Of a stretch of 32,754 nt of DNA, positions 8,580 through 16,784 are shown in pieces. The stretch spans positions 1 through 32,754 of the forward strand of contig QMYR01000005.1 in NCBI GenBank assembly GCA_003662765.1, written 5' to 3'. Made by a program: the position numbers and the translations under genes. Position 1 is the stretch's first letter. Every line of letters starts with the position of its first letter. The DNA comes from Candidatus Thorarchaeota archaeon. GTDB taxonomy: Archaea > Asgardarchaeota > Thorarchaeia > Thorarchaeales > Thorarchaeaceae. The notes under the pieces are model-generated. The model ran no database searches. It was not told the DNA's origin and saw only the letters and a program-made list of their open reading frames with translations.

Positions 8580-11057
8580 CTACTCCTCGGAGGACGAGGG
8601 AAACCTCACAAAGAGCGAGTCCTTGCCCCCACTCTCGTATATCGGCACCTCATGGAATCCATTCGTGGTAGGACTGCCGAACCCGAGCTTCTCGATGCCG
8701 TGCATCGCCTTCAGGTCAGCTTCCCATGGGCGCAGACTCTTAGGGATGTAAGCCTCTGGTAGACCTTGGCGCAGGGAGATGTTGTTCTCTCGCTTGAATC
8801 GCCAGAAGGCACTATTAGTCTGCAACACTAGGTCTGTGAGCCCGCTCAGCTCAGACTTCCATTCATCCACGGGTATGGGATACTGCTCCCGATGAATGCC
8901 CTTCTTATTGTATAGCTCACGGTAGATTCTGTCAGTAATGAAAGGCGTCATGGGTGCCAAGGCCTTCAGAATCACTTTCAGGACCTCGTGGAGCACAAAC
9001 CATGCGGATTGCTGCTCAAGCTCAGAAAACTGGCCATCACTATTGAAGGCTCGTCCCTTGAGCATCTCAAGAACATGGTCTGCAAAAAAGCTCCAAGCGA
9101 ACCGCCGGAGCTCAATGGCGGGCTTGTGAAAGTCCAGTACCTCACACTCAGGGGTGATTGTTTCCAACATCTTGTTAGTTTCAGCCAGAATCCACTGATC
9201 AACTGGGGTCAGGTCTTTGAAGTCCATCCTCTCTGGAATGGGAAACATGGAGATGAACCGTGCGATGTTCCAGAGCTTAGTCATGAAACGGGCCACTCCA
9301 CCAAGACGCTCCTCCGAGAACCGGATGTCACTACCCAGCCCAGCCTCGAGGACTCCGAACAGACGCATTGCATCTGCACCATATTTCTCAATGAACGGCC
9401 CCGGAGGTGGAGAGTTGCCACGGGACTTGCTCATCTTCTCACCCTTTTCGTCCACCACATGCCCGGACACCCACACCTCCTTAAAGGCGGGCTCACCAAG
9501 AAGCTGATATGTCCGGAGCAGAGAATAATAGAGCCAGGTCCGCACAATCTCCTTGCCCTGCGGTCGAATCACATTACCAAAGGCCTTCTTGAATAGCTCC
9601 TCATCGCGAAGATACCCGATTATGTACAGCCCGCTGATCGATGAGTCCATCCATGTGTCGAAGGTTCGTTCTTCACCTCTGAAGCCCTCAGAGGCGCCGC
9701 ACTTGGGGCATTTGTCAAAGGGAGGATTCTCGCGCCAAGGCTGATAGTATCTCAGCTCTCCGGGTTCGGGCACCACGGCCTCACCGCAGGCGTTACAGTA
9801 CCATACTGGAATCTCGGTGCCGTAGTATCGCCTTCGACTGATAGGCCAGTCCACTGACACACGGTTTATCCAGTCAATCAGAATCTGTCTGTGAAAAGGC
9901 GGGAAGAAGCGGGTGTTGTTCGCAATCTCAAGCATCTTGTCTACAAACTCAGTCTGCTTGAGATAGAACTCGTCCATTGCTATGAACTCGATAGGGGTCT
10001 TGCTTCGCCAGCACAGGGGGACCCGCTGTATCGTTGGCTCCTGTTTGAATAGAAGACCCTTCTTCTTCAAATCCTCGATTATCCTCTTGCGGGCCTCAGC
10101 CACAGGAAGACCAGCATACTTGCCCGCCGCCTCCGTCATTGTACCATCTGGCGAAATTGCAGCTATGGGCTTCAGAGCGAAGTCGCGAAACGCCATTACG
10201 TCAGCCATGTCACCATAGCTGCACACCATCAATGCGCCAGTACCGAAGTCCATCTGTGCCGTCGGGCTCTCGATGATAGGCACCTCAAAGTCAAACAGCG
10301 GCACCTTCGCCTTCTTGCCCGCATATCCACGATAGCGCTCATCATCTGGATGAATGAACACGGCTCCACACGCGCATAGCAACTCTGGCCTAGTGGTGGC
10401 AATCTTGAGGGGTTCCATGCCCTCAACCTCGAAGTAGAGATAGTTGAGAGTGCTCTGACGCTCAGCATACTCCACCTCAGCGTCAGCAATCGTGGTTCTA
10501 CAATCAAAACACCAATTGTTTGGTCGATAGTCGGTGTAGATCAGACCACGATTCCATAGATCTATGAAGGTAGCTTGGGTCACAGCTCGATATTCAGGAC
10601 TGTCAGTTCGATAGCTGCCCTCGGGGTCGTAGGTGTTGAACCCAATTCCAAACCGCTTGAAGGCATCTATCACTTCCTTCTCGTAATGATCAAGCTGCTC
10701 TTTGCACTTGGCCACAAACTCCGCTCTTGGTGTGGTGTGCATGCTCATGCCGAACTCTTTCTCAACCCTCAGCTCCACAGGCAGACCGTTGCGATCTATT
10801 CCAAGAGGAAAGTTCACCTCCAAGCCCTGCATACGGCGATATCTTGCAATCATGTCAATCTGTGTGTAGTGAAGCATCTGACCCAGATGGACATGGCCTG
10901 ACAAGTATGGCGGAGGTGTATCAACACTGTAGATTATCTTCCCAGAGTTCGGATTGAACTCGTACGTCTTCTCTCTCAACCATGTATCAATGAGTTCCTC
11001 CTCCGCAGAGGGCTTCCATCGTTTGGAGGTGAGTCTGGGTTTGAACTTCTTTGACAA
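8580..11057 (-). CDS. valS: class I aminoacyl-tRNA synthetase, valyl-tRNA synthetase type
   Basis: 825 aa; HIGH-like VDTPPPYLSGHVHLGQ, KMSKS (EKMSKSRGN), zinc-binding WYCNACGE...CPKCGA and FDTWMDSSISGLY. TTG start; no ATG nearby. Confidence 0.88.
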   Translation of the reverse strand: MSKKFKPRLTSKRWKPSAEEELIDTWLREKTYEFNPNSGKIIYSVDTPPPYLSGHVHLGQMLHYTQIDMIARYRRMQGLEVNFPLGIDRNGLPVELRVEKEFGMSMHTTPRAEFVAKCKEQLDHYEKEVIDAFKRFGIGFNTYDPEGSYRTDSPEYRAVTQATFIDLWNRGLIYTDYRPNNWCFDCRTTIADAEVEYAERQSTLNYLYFEVEGMEPLKIATTRPELLCACGAVFIHPDDERYRGYAGKKAKVPLFDFEVPIIESPTAQMDFGTGALMVCSYGDMADVMAFRDFALKPIAAISPDGTMTEAAGKYAGLPVAEARKRIIEDLKKKGLLFKQEPTIQRVPLCWRSKTPIEFIAMDEFYLKQTEFVDKMLEIANNTRFFPPFHRQILIDWINRVSVDWPISRRRYYGTEIPVWYCNACGEAVVPEPGELRYYQPWRENPPFDKCPKCGASEGFRGEERTFDTWMDSSISGLYIIGYLRDEELFKKAFGNVIRPQGKEIVRTWLYYSLLRTYQLLGEPAFKEVWVSGHVVDEKGEKMSKSRGNSPPPGPFIEKYGADAMRLFGVLEAGLGSDIRFSEERLGGVARFMTKLWNIARFISMFPIPERMDFKDLTPVDQWILAETNKMLETITPECEVLDFHKPAIELRRFAWSFFADHVLEMLKGRAFNSDGQFSELEQQSAWFVLHEVLKVILKALAPMTPFITDRIYRELYNKKGIHREQYPIPVDEWKSELSGLTDLVLQTNSAFWRFKRENNISLRQGLPEAYIPKSLRPWEADLKAMHGIEKLGFGSPTTNGFHEVPIYESGGKDSLFVRFPSSSEE

Positions 11058-11196
11058 GTCCTTCAGTCTCCTTAGTACCAGCTGAGGATGTTCTGCTTCG
11101 GCTGGCGTCAGTCAATCATTCATCAATTAAGAGTTTCTGGCTAAGTGTGATTATCCTTGGCATCTATGCTCGCTGGTATCGATGACGAGTACAGGA

Positions 11197-11216
11197 GGGG
11201 GCCATTGCAGGCCCCC
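11197..11216 (-). terminator. strong hairpin downstream of the secreted-protein gene
   Basis: GGGGGCC-ATTGCA-GGCCCCC, 7-bp GC stem just past the 11225 end. Confidence 0.45.
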
Positions 11217-11224
11217 AGCTGGCA

Positions 11225-12076
11225 CTATCCGAAGACCTTCTTGCCAATGAGGAGACCCACAATCACACATGCGGGGGCAATCAATGCCACGTACATGAGG
11301 GGAATGTTGGTTTCGAGATTGAAACCAGTTGTTGGTGCAATGGGCGTTGTCACACGTTCAACTCTGAAGGTGGTCGTGGATTCAATTGTTAGGTTTGCAC
11401 GGCTCATAGACCTTGAGAAATCATAGCGCATGCTCGTCAAGACACCGTCATCGTCGTACTGTGCGGAGAGTTTGTAGGTATACGTACCATTCATCTCATA
11501 CTGCGTTTCCTCCACGCTCACCGTGATACTGAAGGAGAAGCGCCCGTCCGCCGCTGAATGTGTAAAGGTGCCCTGATCAACACAGCTGTTGTTCTCGGTG
11601 TCCGCCACAGCCTGGTTCCAGTTGGTCTCATGAGTGCTCCATATAGGATTCACGAAGAGGTAGTGGCCAGGATGATATGGGGAGTAATTTGGATGCAGAC
11701 CGAAGGCAGCTGACTCGGATCGGTTGTCCCCATCGCTATCAAAGGTCTGCAATGTCCAGTAGACCTTGTTATCTTGAAAGGCGACCGAGTCATTTACCTC
11801 GACATACATAGGATTGAGATAGAGAGCCCAGCCCTTGTAGTTGTACATGATCACGTCGTCGCCGCCCTGCTGCGATATATTCCAGACATGAACAACGAAC
11901 TCGCCATATACGTCGGATGTCACAAGGGGGCCATCATTCTGTTGCCAAGTCTGATCAAGCCAGTGGGCAACAAAACGATAGGTCTGTCCCGTGACTGCCG
12001 CCTTTCCGGTGGATGGCGCAATGACAATCATCGCGGCAATGACCACACATGCTACTCTGAGGACTCGAAGATTCAA
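11225..12076 (-). CDS. secreted protein with C-terminal transmembrane anchor
   Basis: 283 aa; N-terminal signal (LRVACVVIAAMIVIAPSTGKAA), C-terminal TM (MYVALIAPACVIVGLLIGKKVFG). TTG start. Confidence 0.75.
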   Translation of the reverse strand: MNLRVLRVACVVIAAMIVIAPSTGKAAVTGQTYRFVAHWLDQTWQQNDGPLVTSDVYGEFVVHVWNISQQGGDDVIMYNYKGWALYLNPMYVEVNDSVAFQDNKVYWTLQTFDSDGDNRSESAAFGLHPNYSPYHPGHYLFVNPIWSTHETNWNQAVADTENNSCVDQGTFTHSAADGRFSFSITVSVEETQYEMNGTYTYKLSAQYDDDGVLTSMRYDFSRSMSRANLTIESTTTFRVERVTTPIAPTTGFNLETNIPLMYVALIAPACVIVGLLIGKKVFG

Positions 12077-12120
12077 CTATAGATTCACCTCGTGAGAATC
12101 GTACCTTGAGGTGTGCGACT

Positions 12121-12132
12121 CCATATAAACAG
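12121..12132 (-). promoter_or_regulatory. TATA box for the secreted-protein gene
   Basis: Minus-strand CTGTTTATATGG, about 50 nt upstream of the TTG start. Confidence 0.5.
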
Positions 12133-12295
12133 TGAGTACGAGATTTCATGCCCGCTCGACTCTGCGTTCTGAATCGGTATGGCGCCGAATACTAAATCGA
12201 CATGTTTCGAAAATTCGAGAGGTCGGTCTATTCGGGAAAGCTTCTTTAGGCGCTGACCCGAGAGCTGCCCGGCTTGTAAGAGCAGGAGCAGGAAT

Positions 12296-12997
12296 ATGCG
12301 AGCAGTTCTGAAACTCGGAGGCTCACTCCTGTACAGCGACACGGGAGAGGTAAACCTGGAAAGGATAAGAGCCTACGCAGACACTTTGACGGACCTCATA
12401 CAGACGGGTCACAGGTTCATAGTCATAGTTGGGGGTGGCAGACCCGCTCGCGCATTTGTATCTGCAGCACGTGCCCTTGGCGCCAACGAGGCCCAATGCG
12501 ACTGGCTGGGAATCAAGACCGCAAGGCTCAATGCCGAGTTGTTCTGTGCAGCACTCGGCGACCTTGCATATCCCAAGGTTGTAGACTCACTTGACGAGCT
12601 GGAAACCGGATTCTGCACGGGGCGCGTTGTGCTAATGGGCGGATTGACTCCCGGACAGTCTACGAATGCAGTAGCGGCACTTGCCGCGGAGCTGGTCGGC
12701 GCAGATATGCTGCTCAATGCGACAAATGTGGACGGGGTCTACGATAAGGACCCGAAGTCACCGGATGCGAGAAGGCTCGACATGGTTTCTATCAGAGAGT
12801 TGGAGAAGATACTCTCGGGTGGAGGGACACGGGCTGGTGAGTATCGTCTGTTCGACCCCGTTGCGATAAGAGTTGTGGCCCGTTCAAGAATCAGAACCGT
12901 CATATTTGATGGCCGTGACCCTCAGAACCTTGCACGCATCATTAGTGGCGAGAGGGTGGGAACGATTATCGTCCACGAGGCTGAGAGAGTGACCTGA
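12296..12997 (+). CDS. pyrH: archaeal-type UMP kinase (amino acid kinase family)
   Basis: 233 aa; LKLGGSLLY, VIVGGGRPAR, MGGLTPGQSTNAVAALAAELVGADMLLNATNVDGVYDKDPK. Confidence 0.88.
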   Translation: MRAVLKLGGSLLYSDTGEVNLERIRAYADTLTDLIQTGHRFIVIVGGGRPARAFVSAARALGANEAQCDWLGIKTARLNAELFCAALGDLAYPKVVDSLDELETGFCTGRVVLMGGLTPGQSTNAVAALAAELVGADMLLNATNVDGVYDKDPKSPDARRLDMVSIRELEKILSGGGTRAGEYRLFDPVAIRVVARSRIRTVIFDGRDPQNLARIISGERVGTIIVHEAERVT

Positions 12998-13003
12998 GGA
13001 GGA

Positions 13004-13306
13004 GTGCACATCATGCGAAGGCTACTAGAGAAGATATTCAACTCGAAGGCGCAGACCCGTGTTGTTCAGCACTTCCTTGATAGACCAAAGGAATTCTTCA
13101 ACCTAAGCAGGATTGCAAAGGAAACCGGCTTGGCTCACTCGACCATCCATCGTGTTGTCCAGCCTCTCGTGGACATGGGTCTCATCAAAGAGATTAAAGT
13201 GGGAAGACAGATTCGTCTCTTCATTCTAGAGTCAGAGGATCCGAAGTCAAAGATACTCATGGAGTTCTACGATCAGATTAGACCATACCTTGAGGAAATG
13301 GTGTAG
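13004..13306 (+). CDS. winged-helix DNA-binding protein
   Basis: 100 aa; QHFLDRPKEFFNLSRIAKETGLAHSTIHRVVQPLVDMGLIKEIKVGRQIRLF. Starts with GTG at 13004 or ATG at 13013, after GGAGGAG. Confidence 0.85.
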   Translation: MHIMRRLLEKIFNSKAQTRVVQHFLDRPKEFFNLSRIAKETGLAHSTIHRVVQPLVDMGLIKEIKVGRQIRLFILESEDPKSKILMEFYDQIRPYLEEMV

Positions 13307-13343
13307 GCTCTATTTGCGTGAATGTGCGGTGCTCAAGGAAACT

Positions 13344-13353
13344 CCTATAAACC
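13344..13353 (+). promoter_or_regulatory. TATA box of tRNA-Leu
   Basis: CCTATAAACC about 30 nt upstream of the tRNA 5' end. Confidence 0.6.
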
Positions 13354-13379
13354 AACTCGGCAGAATAGCTTCCCAGTGT

Positions 13380-13490
13380 GCCGAGGTAGCCAAGTGGTCA
13401 ACGGCGGTGGACTCAAGATCCAGGACCACTCTCAGATGAGATATCCACTCTCGTAGGAGTTCACGAGTTCGAATCTCGTCCTCGGCACCA
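13380..13490 (+). tRNA. tRNA-Leu(CAA) with a 25-nt intron (13418-13442), CCA encoded
   Basis: Acceptor GCCGAGG/CCTCGGC + ACCA; anticodon stem GTGGA/TCCAC, loop CTCAAG|A; long variable arm CTCGTAGGAG; T arm ACGAG-TTCGAAT-CTCGT. The anticodon stem closes only if 13418-13442 is removed. Confidence 0.93.
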
Positions 13491-13610
13491 ATTCTCTCTT
13501 TCTTCACTCGTACTTGGTGCCATTATGATTGTCTGGAAAAAAAACGTGCGAGACTCTCACGTTGCCTCCAGCGCAAGAACCTCTCTCCTAGAGATTGCAG
13601 ACCGCGTAGG

Positions 13611-13627
13611 GGAGCGTGCAGCGCTCC
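13611..13627 (-). terminator. hairpin downstream of the microprotein ORF pair
   Basis: GGAGCG-TGCAG-CGCTCC, 6-bp stem, about 37 nt after the ORF2 stop on the minus strand. Confidence 0.35.
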
Positions 13628-13663
13628 TCCTCTTCGGCGGACTGTCGAACTGTCGGTCCAACC

Positions 13664-13771
13664 TCAGCCGCCTCGCACTGTTGTGAGGTAGGCATAGGCC
13701 AGTGCCTCGGTGGAGATGCGGCTGTAGACAACCCGGTATCTCCGGACTAGCTTGTAGTCAGCATCGCTCAT
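13664..13771 (-). CDS. candidate microprotein 2 (35 aa)
   Basis: MSDADYKLVRRYRVVYSRISTEALAYAYLTTVRGG*. Consensus SD GGAGGT with 7-nt spacer; ATGA overlap with ORF1. Absent from the supplied ORF track, apparently because of its length. Confidence 0.45.
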   Translation of the reverse strand: MSDADYKLVRRYRVVYSRISTEALAYAYLTTVRGG

Positions 13772-13869
13772 CGTGCAAACCTCCACGCAGCAGGGCGGTT
13801 CCACCTTGAAACGTTGCTCACCTCACGCGCCTTAGCGCCTGCATCCCGGAACTTCTTGAGTCGTGCCAT
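13768..13869 (-). CDS. candidate microprotein 1 (33 aa, basic)
   Basis: MARLKKFRDAGAKAREVSNVSRWNRPAAWRFAR*, downstream of a good TATA box (ATTATATAC, about 13901-13909). Confidence 0.4.
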   Translation of the reverse strand: MARLKKFRDAGAKAREVSNVSRWNRPAAWRFAR

Positions 13870-13900
13870 GGTACTTCACACGATACATGACACAGAGAGA

Positions 13901-13909
13901 GTATATAAT
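13901..13909 (-). promoter_or_regulatory. TATA box for the microprotein operon
   Basis: Minus-strand GCATTATATACTC, about 32-40 nt upstream of the microprotein 1 ATG. Confidence 0.5.
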
Positions 13910-13983
13910 GCGAAGCCACATTCAACGGTCACGACTTGTAGTCACGTGATGTGACCATTCTGTGGTGGACACGACCAGCATGC

Positions 13984-15696
13984 TCACTTCTTGAGGAAAC
14001 GAAACAGTTCGTCTAGGGAGCGGGTGTTTATGATGTCGTCTGCCTCAAGCCAACCACGACGAGCTTGGAACACACCGAAACGCATGTTGTGAAGTTCGGA
14101 TGTTCTGTGCGCATCTGTATTGATGGCGATTCGAATGCCCATTCGCTTGGCAAGTCTAAGGTGACCGGCGCCCAAATCCAATCTCTCCGGATAAGCGTTC
14201 AGTTCCATCGCCACACCACTACCTCGGGCAGCCTCAAATATGGCCTCGATGTCCACATCGTAAGCCGGACGTTTGAACAGCTTCCGACCAGTGGGATGGC
14301 CAAGAATGTGAACGTGTTTGTGTTCGATAGCGCGTATGATTCGTTCGGTCATTGTCGCGCGGCCCATTTGCATCTTGGAGTGGACAGAAACAGTCACGAC
14401 ATCTAGCTGGTACAGAACATCATCTTCGAGATCAAGAGTACCGTCTGGCAGGATATCCACCTCGGCCCCCTTCAGCACACGAACGTGCCATCTGCCCGAG
14501 CTGTTCAGGTCGTCGATCTCGTCGATGCGCCTGAGAATCTGTTCCTCGTCCATTCCCTTCGCGACTGTCAGGCTCTTTGTATGGTCGGCAATGCAAATGT
14601 ACTCATGGCCCAAAGCCTCAGCAGCTTCGACCATCTCCTCGAGCGTATTCACACCGTCAGAGTAATCTGTATGCATGTGCAGATCGCCGCGGATATCATC
14701 GAGTTCTACAAGGGAGGGAAGTCGTCCGACCTTTGCAGCCTCAATCTCGCCTTGGTCCTCTCTCAGCTCTGGTGGAATGAACTGCAGACCCAGTGACTGA
14801 TAGATTTCAGACTCCTCTGCTCCCGCAACAAGTTCTTCGCCCTTGAAAAGGCCGTACTCATTGAGTTTCATACCTGCACGCTGTGCAATGGTCCGGAGGT
14901 GTACATTGTGGTCCTTGCTACCAGTGAAATACTGAAGACCAGCCCCATAGCTCTCTATTGGAAGCAGCCGCAGGTCGACTTGGAGACCGTTGGTCAGGCG
15001 AATGGAGGTCTTCGTGTCACCGCGCAGCAGCACATCTGATACATCAGGATAGCTGACGAACGCGTCGGTAACATCGGTAGGCCGTTCACTTAGAACAAGA
15101 ATATCTATGTCACCGACGGACTCCTTTCTGCGACGGAGTGAGCCAGCCACGTCAATCCGGGTAACCGGAGCACTACTCTTCAGATGTTCCACGATGGCAT
15201 CGGCAATGGGTAGCGCCTCGGAGAGAAGAGTGCGACTCATCACACCACGCACGAGCGCGATACCCTCAGCGATTTGCGTGATGGTCTTGGGGCCTATTCC
15301 CCGTAGACCCTTCAGGTGACCCTCGTTGATGGCACGTTCGAGTGACTCGAGATCCGTGATCTTAAGACTCTCATACAAGAGCTTGATAGTCTTGGGGCCC
15401 ACACCGGGAATCGCTTCAAGTTCTTCGACCTTGACGGGAATTCGCTGTCGTAGTTTCTCTAGCGTCGACATCTTTCCAGTGGCGAGATACTCCTGAATCT
15501 GCTCTGCAATTGACTTCCCCACACCCGGGATCTCTGTCAACGCATCTCGAGCGGCAACCGCCTCTATGTCTTCACCCAATGCCTCGACAGAGCGTGCCGC
15601 CCGGGCAAATGCGCGGGGCTTGAACTTGTTCTTTCCCTCCACCTCAAGCAAGACGCTGATTTCATGAAGGAGCCTTGCTATCTCACGATTCTTCAA
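13984..15696 (-). CDS. polX: PolX family DNA polymerase with C-terminal PHP domain
   Basis: Two HhH motifs (LTEIPGVGKSIAEQI, LEAIPGVGPKTIKLL), nucleotidyltransferase GSLRRRKESVGDIDILV, PHP HMHTDYSDGVNTLEEM. TTG at 15696 overlaps the upstream stop (TTGA), so the 15723 track start is probably too long. Confidence 0.94.
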   Translation of the reverse strand: MKNREIARLLHEISVLLEVEGKNKFKPRAFARAARSVEALGEDIEAVAARDALTEIPGVGKSIAEQIQEYLATGKMSTLEKLRQRIPVKVEELEAIPGVGPKTIKLLYESLKITDLESLERAINEGHLKGLRGIGPKTITQIAEGIALVRGVMSRTLLSEALPIADAIVEHLKSSAPVTRIDVAGSLRRRKESVGDIDILVLSERPTDVTDAFVSYPDVSDVLLRGDTKTSIRLTNGLQVDLRLLPIESYGAGLQYFTGSKDHNVHLRTIAQRAGMKLNEYGLFKGEELVAGAEESEIYQSLGLQFIPPELREDQGEIEAAKVGRLPSLVELDDIRGDLHMHTDYSDGVNTLEEMVEAAEALGHEYICIADHTKSLTVAKGMDEEQILRRIDEIDDLNSSGRWHVRVLKGAEVDILPDGTLDLEDDVLYQLDVVTVSVHSKMQMGRATMTERIIRAIEHKHVHILGHPTGRKLFKRPAYDVDIEAIFEAARGSGVAMELNAYPERLDLGAGHLRLAKRMGIRIAINTDAHRTSELHNMRFGVFQARRGWLEADDIINTRSLDELFRFLKK

Positions 15697-16721
15697 GCGT
15701 AGGCCTCCCACTCCTTTGACCACGGATCGATTGAGCGTACCGTTTCAACGGCAGTAAGAATGTTTTCTTCAGGGGTGTCCACCGTGATGACACACCCGGG
15801 AGCAACTATGACCCCGCTCAATCCTGCGTTTCGGAGGGCCGAGAGGATCTGAGTTTCTACGGCATCACGGTCGCCAGTACGAAGAACACCGTTGTGGTCA
15901 ATTCCCCCAAGAACTCCCCGCCGGCTAATCTTTTTTCCCTCAGCTAGACTGAGAGCTGCACTCTGATCCTCCCAGCTAATCGCCGTCACACCAGGGACAC
16001 GTGAGATTGTGCGAAACCGTATCCGCTCTCCGGGCTCACGTGCATGCAGGTGAAACACTATGAAGTCAGCGCGACCGCGAACACGAGATATGAGTCTGAG
16101 CTGATACGGTAGGACGAATCGCTCATAGTGTTCGTCGTTGACCGAAGTTTCCGTGGAGTGTTGTGATGCGATGAATAGTCCGTCGGCACCGGCATCGAGT
16201 GTTGCATTTGCGAAGTCGGCCATGACGTTTGTGATAATCTCGAGCACTCGTTCCATGAGATTGGGATGTGTATCAAAGTAGTCTGTCACAGGCCCCTCAC
16301 ATAGTTTGTCAGCGACCATCGCGGGGTCGAAGACTGTCGCCATTGTGGGAACGCGGTCTTGTGCATACTCGTGGATGAGTTCCACTGCACGGACCTGTCG
16401 CCCGAATTCACCAGCATTGACGTCGACAGCCTCGAGAACCTCCCAGTCGCTCGCCTCCTGCACACGGCAGTTCTTGCATGTTGTTGAGCCTGAGATTGCG
16501 CCGTTATAGATGACCTCACACCCCCAATCGACCACAGGATAGCGCCCATGAAATGATATCTTCAACAGGTCGTGATTGAACCTGCGATGGAACGCAATCT
16601 CCGCCTCCGCAAGTCCCTCGGGTGTCCGATCATGTTGGGGGTGATGCTTCCAGACGGACACTGGCACAGTTTCAGCAAGATTCCCTAGCATCACTTCTCT
16701 GATAAGCTCGAACTTTGTCAT
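15693..16721 (-). CDS. uroporphyrinogen decarboxylase-fold (URO-D family) protein
   Basis: 342 aa; URO-D-like pattern DYFDTHPNLMERVLEIITNVMADFANATLDAGADGLFIAS, GVLGGIDHNGVLRTGDRDAVETQI, GVIVAPGCVITVDTPEENI. Lacks an N-terminal RQAGRY motif. Confidence 0.82.
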   Translation of the reverse strand: MTKFELIREVMLGNLAETVPVSVWKHHPQHDRTPEGLAEAEIAFHRRFNHDLLKISFHGRYPVVDWGCEVIYNGAISGSTTCKNCRVQEASDWEVLEAVDVNAGEFGRQVRAVELIHEYAQDRVPTMATVFDPAMVADKLCEGPVTDYFDTHPNLMERVLEIITNVMADFANATLDAGADGLFIASQHSTETSVNDEHYERFVLPYQLRLISRVRGRADFIVFHLHAREPGERIRFRTISRVPGVTAISWEDQSAALSLAEGKKISRRGVLGGIDHNGVLRTGDRDAVETQILSALRNAGLSGVIVAPGCVITVDTPEENILTAVETVRSIDPWSKEWEAYA

Positions 16722-16784
16722 GGCTGAGAAGGCAATGCCCCCTGACGATAAAGAGAGTTTCGTCGGGGAGCACCTGTCAGCGAG

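Noticed and set aside
13418-13448. Intron-less folding of tRNA-Leu using the first TCCA (13419-13422)
   Set aside because: Gives only a 4-bp anticodon stem and leaves an implausibly long variable region; removing 25 nt restores a standard Leu tRNA.
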